DNA of 64,000 bases from positions 288,191 to 352,190 of the forward strand of contig NW_019091463.1 of the NCBI RefSeq assembly GCF_001949145.1, read 5' to 3'. The notes below the pieces were generated by a model. It saw only the letters and a program-made list of their open reading frames with translations. It had not been told where the DNA came from and did not search any database. The DNA is from Acanthaster planci (lineage: Eukaryota; Echinodermata; Asteroidea; Valvatida; Acanthasteridae). The position numbers and the translations under genes are program-made. Every line of letters begins with the position of its first letter. Position 1 is the first letter of the stretch. Of the stretch, positions 61,202 through 64,000 are shown in pieces.

Positions 61202-64000
61202 CTGTTTTTTTTCCCAACAAAACACAAGGGAACAAACATCCTGGTAAACAAGCTGTCCAGTGAGCAGTCGAGCAGAAACAAGCCCCATGATAAATGGCCT
61301 TCTCTTCCTACTTCATATATATCATAAAGGTGAGCTTTGGAATATTCAGCATACAATGGATGGGTTCCACCACGTGGTTCAGTGTACTGTGCGACTGGGA
61401 GACTGCACTTTTACCATTCTTTCTGAACTTCAGCCAATTCACAGGAAAATGTACCACACACTAAATCCAAAATAGATGAGCACAAAATATGACATGGAAA
61501 TATGTGTCACATGAAAATGAAAGAAATTGCCAATTTTACATTTTGTGCTCGTCAAGCCTCATACAGCTACATGTAAATTACCTGTCATACGGTCAGGAAA
61601 CTTATGCACAATTTCACATTTTAATTTTGCATATGACTTATTCAGACCTACATGTAGTCCTCTGTAGTCAACATTCCCAATTAGTCAAAAAGTAGACTAA
61701 GTTTTGATGTGTCTGATTGTGAAGCATCCAAATTTAGTTTCCAGAAATATACAAGAAATGGAGAGGCAAAGATAGGAAATGACTGGCCAGATGAAACGTC
61801 CCGCAGTGCAAGTAAAGCATGAAAACTGATTAAATTGCTGTCCAAAATTTCAGGGCTGGTCAACTTCATCCCAGCAGATGCAGAATTTTAATGCTGTCAG
61901 GCTGAGGACGATGCTTGCATTATCCAAACAAGGAGATGAGTGCCCTGACAATAGCTTCAATGAAATGAGGACAGCTCTCCTCAACAAGATTGCAGACGAC
62001 AGACGCTGTCTCCACTGATGAATTGAGCGGTTTTGGGGGGGGGAAGGGGAGAGGAGGGAAAGAAGACCCAAAAGCAATTTTAATCAAATGAGGCCCTAGT
62101 AGCTGAATAGGGCCTTATTGACCGTTTGTCCTTGGTAAAAAATTAATGTGTTATGGAAGGGCCTGCTGGAAATTAAGCCAGGTGGGAGATAATAGCGAGT
62201 ACTATTCTTGCCAAGGGCAGATTCAGAACCAACTTTTGATGGAGACATGAATTGGGGGCAGTGCTAAAAATTGAGAAGTTTTTACGTAGACTTTTATGGC
62301 CTGAGGAGTGCGTCTCCAGGTGGGTACCTGTAATTATATACATAATCCTCCTAAAACAGCTTGATCTTGTTATTCTTTAAAAACAGAAAATTTGGGTGGG
62401 TGCAAGGGGGGGCAATGACCCCCACTGACCTCTCTCATGAATCCTCCAATGAGTAACGCCGAGCCTTTCAATCTCAATATGCAAGGACAATACCAAAAAC
62501 CTCACACACACACATATTTACATGTACATGTACCTGTACTGTGAATGAAATACCTCAGCACCCGAAGATTGAAAATCTTTGCGATGAAATGCTCTTGAAA
62601 TTGTTTTCAAAGTTGTATTTTTCAAAGTGCATTCACCCTTCAAGATTTTTTTGTAACTGATTTGATAGAATGACATGAAAATGACAATGATATATCATTC
62701 ATAGAGAAAACCTCCCATAATATTGACAAAAGCTTATAATTTTTTATGCAGCATTAAAACACAACATCTGCATTTGCATGATTTTTTTTCCAAAAGTTAA
62801 TAGAGGGATTTCACATTGGCGCCATCTGTGCATATCCGCATCGAAAACGAGGCTCGTGTACATGTATATCTCACTGTGCCGTTGTGGATGTGCATGTGAA
62901 GCTGACACATATAACCTCATTTTCAAATGCTGAAGTGCGCAGTTCATTACTAAATGCGTTGTACTGGGATCCCTCAATGAGCCTCTTTTATAATTCCTAA
63001 TTTCTGTTGATTTTAACCTATCAACAATTTTTTTCCATGGCATGCCAGGCCGATCAGTTGTCTTAAAATCTCACCGAGTAAATCACATTTTACATGTACA
63101 TGTACATGTATGTGGGCACATGAACGGCTTAAAGCAAAACTTAATCTGGCTTAGCAATCCTCGTGCAATGTACAAGTACATATCCGGATGCATACTTACA
63201 AAACGATTTACAAGGTACACGGAAATGTACATCACTACATGTACATGTAAATGTACAAGTACCTCCCAAGTGTGCCAATATCACACGTACTGTACAAGTT
63301 GTAACACCCAGCTGTGGTAATGAAAGTCTGTATTCAGGCGCTCACATTCCACCCGAAGTACAAATGTACATGCACGTACGGTAGATCTTTTACATGCAAA
63401 ATCAGCTGACTGTCTCATTCTCGGTACTTGCATGTGTAGTACACATACATGTACATGTATGTACATGTGCTATACGCACATGATGACATGATGACACTGA
63501 TGTTTCTGTAGGGTACATGGCAAACGACAATACTTCACGACATGAACTCGCATGCTTCCGCATGCCTGGTGTTCTGATTGTCCACAATTTTTGACGAAAA
63601 ATTTATTTAATCCTACATTTTGAAACAACAACAACAAAAATTTTAAACATCAACAATGTCACTTGAATTCAAACAGCGATTAAAGCAGGTGACCCAAACT
63701 GATCACTGGAGAAGACAGCCTGCAAATGTTACAAAATTGATTTCTTGTTCACGGTAAGACCCTCACTCAAAGCACGCCCAATCATGCCAATGCAAGTAAG
63801 ATACGTGTTTGCTGCAGGGTAAGATACACATACATATTACTTTTCGCACTCAGGATCTGTGCCCCATCTACAGATATTATTTGGCCTTGGTGCCTTACCT
63901 ACTAGCTGTGGCAACCTCTATAATGTTACTTCATGCAAGGTCGAGGGTGACGTTGCTCTAAAAATTATCAAATTCAAGGCCTGTCTTTCCTAATGCAAGT
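61202..64000 (-). other. Upstream IDS intron (incomplete), no exon recognised
   Basis: This is on the 5' side of the first visible IDS exon. It shows a G10 purine-rich tract near 62032 and a stretch dense in TACATGTA palindromes (63091-63470). No match to the expected upstream exon motifs (PSRVSFLTGRRP-like or GKVFHPG-like) was found on the minus strand. It is presumably all intron. Confidence 0.6.
63091..63470. repeat. TACATGTA-rich palindromic tract
   Basis: Overlapping TACATGTACATGTACATGTA occurs at 63091-63110, with further clusters near 63237-63260 and 63444-63467. The hexamer TACATG/CATGTA is strongly over-represented here and also near 49291 and 62520. Confidence 0.85.

Noticed and set aside
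61202-64000. Upstream IDS exons with the formylglycine cysteine motif
   Set aside because: No CxPSR-like or GKVFHPG-like coding segment with splice borders was found on the minus strand. They must lie outside the window.

Overview
This is a piece of animal nuclear DNA, not a microbial replicon. The evidence is a multi-exon gene with GT-AG introns of 0.6 to 6.5 kb, a seven-transmembrane receptor, SINE and LINE debris, simple-sequence tracts, an assembly gap (23340-23822) and long stretches without credible coding potential. The short words TAGGCCTA and TACATGTA recur many times. I associate these, together with the kinds of SINE present, with marine invertebrate genomes, most likely an echinoderm or another non-vertebrate deuterostome. 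That placement is inference; the sequence gives no direct species marker.

Only two protein-coding loci are well supported, both on the minus strand. (1) A single-exon class A (rhodopsin-like) GPCR lies at 35788-36966, with a TATA box (37095-37102) and a CCAAT box (37136-37140) just upstream. Its sequence is clearly receptor-like, but the DRY and CWxP switch motifs are altered (HRF and CLFP). (2) The 3' part of an iduronate 2-sulfatase (IDS) gene occupies 50018-61201. Five exons can be placed with matching splice phases: 61113-61201, 59395-59657, 58585-58768, 51950-52076 and 50018-50934. Exons for the N-terminal third, including the catalytic formylglycine cysteine, were not found and should lie beyond position 64000. 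The two genes have no obvious functional link: one is a cell-surface receptor, the other a lysosomal hydrolase of heparan and dermatan sulfate breakdown.

Layout: 1-35787 is a gene-poor, mostly AT-rich region. It holds a G-quadruplex-prone G tract (3764-3790), a 69-bp tandem duplication, a near-perfect RFX X-box (9955-9968), an imperfect 170-bp palindrome (12199-12370), hAT-like transposon ends, a head-to-head pair of related SINE copies (15891-16350), and the 3' end of a non-LTR retrotransposon (19785-20335). 35788-37140 is the GPCR with its promoter. 37141-50017 is intergenic, with a 20-bp minisatellite (39268-39347), a CCAAT-box cluster, and SINE-like pieces. 50018-64000 is the IDS gene, whose introns carry three minisatellites (31, 19 and 24 bp units), three SINE copies and a dense TACATGTA tract.

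I found no evidence for a previously undescribed multi-gene system. The observations most worth following are the lysine-rich insertion and long C-terminal tail of the IDS protein, the unusual switch motifs of the GPCR, the hairpin-forming minisatellite against an IDS splice acceptor, and the repeat families.
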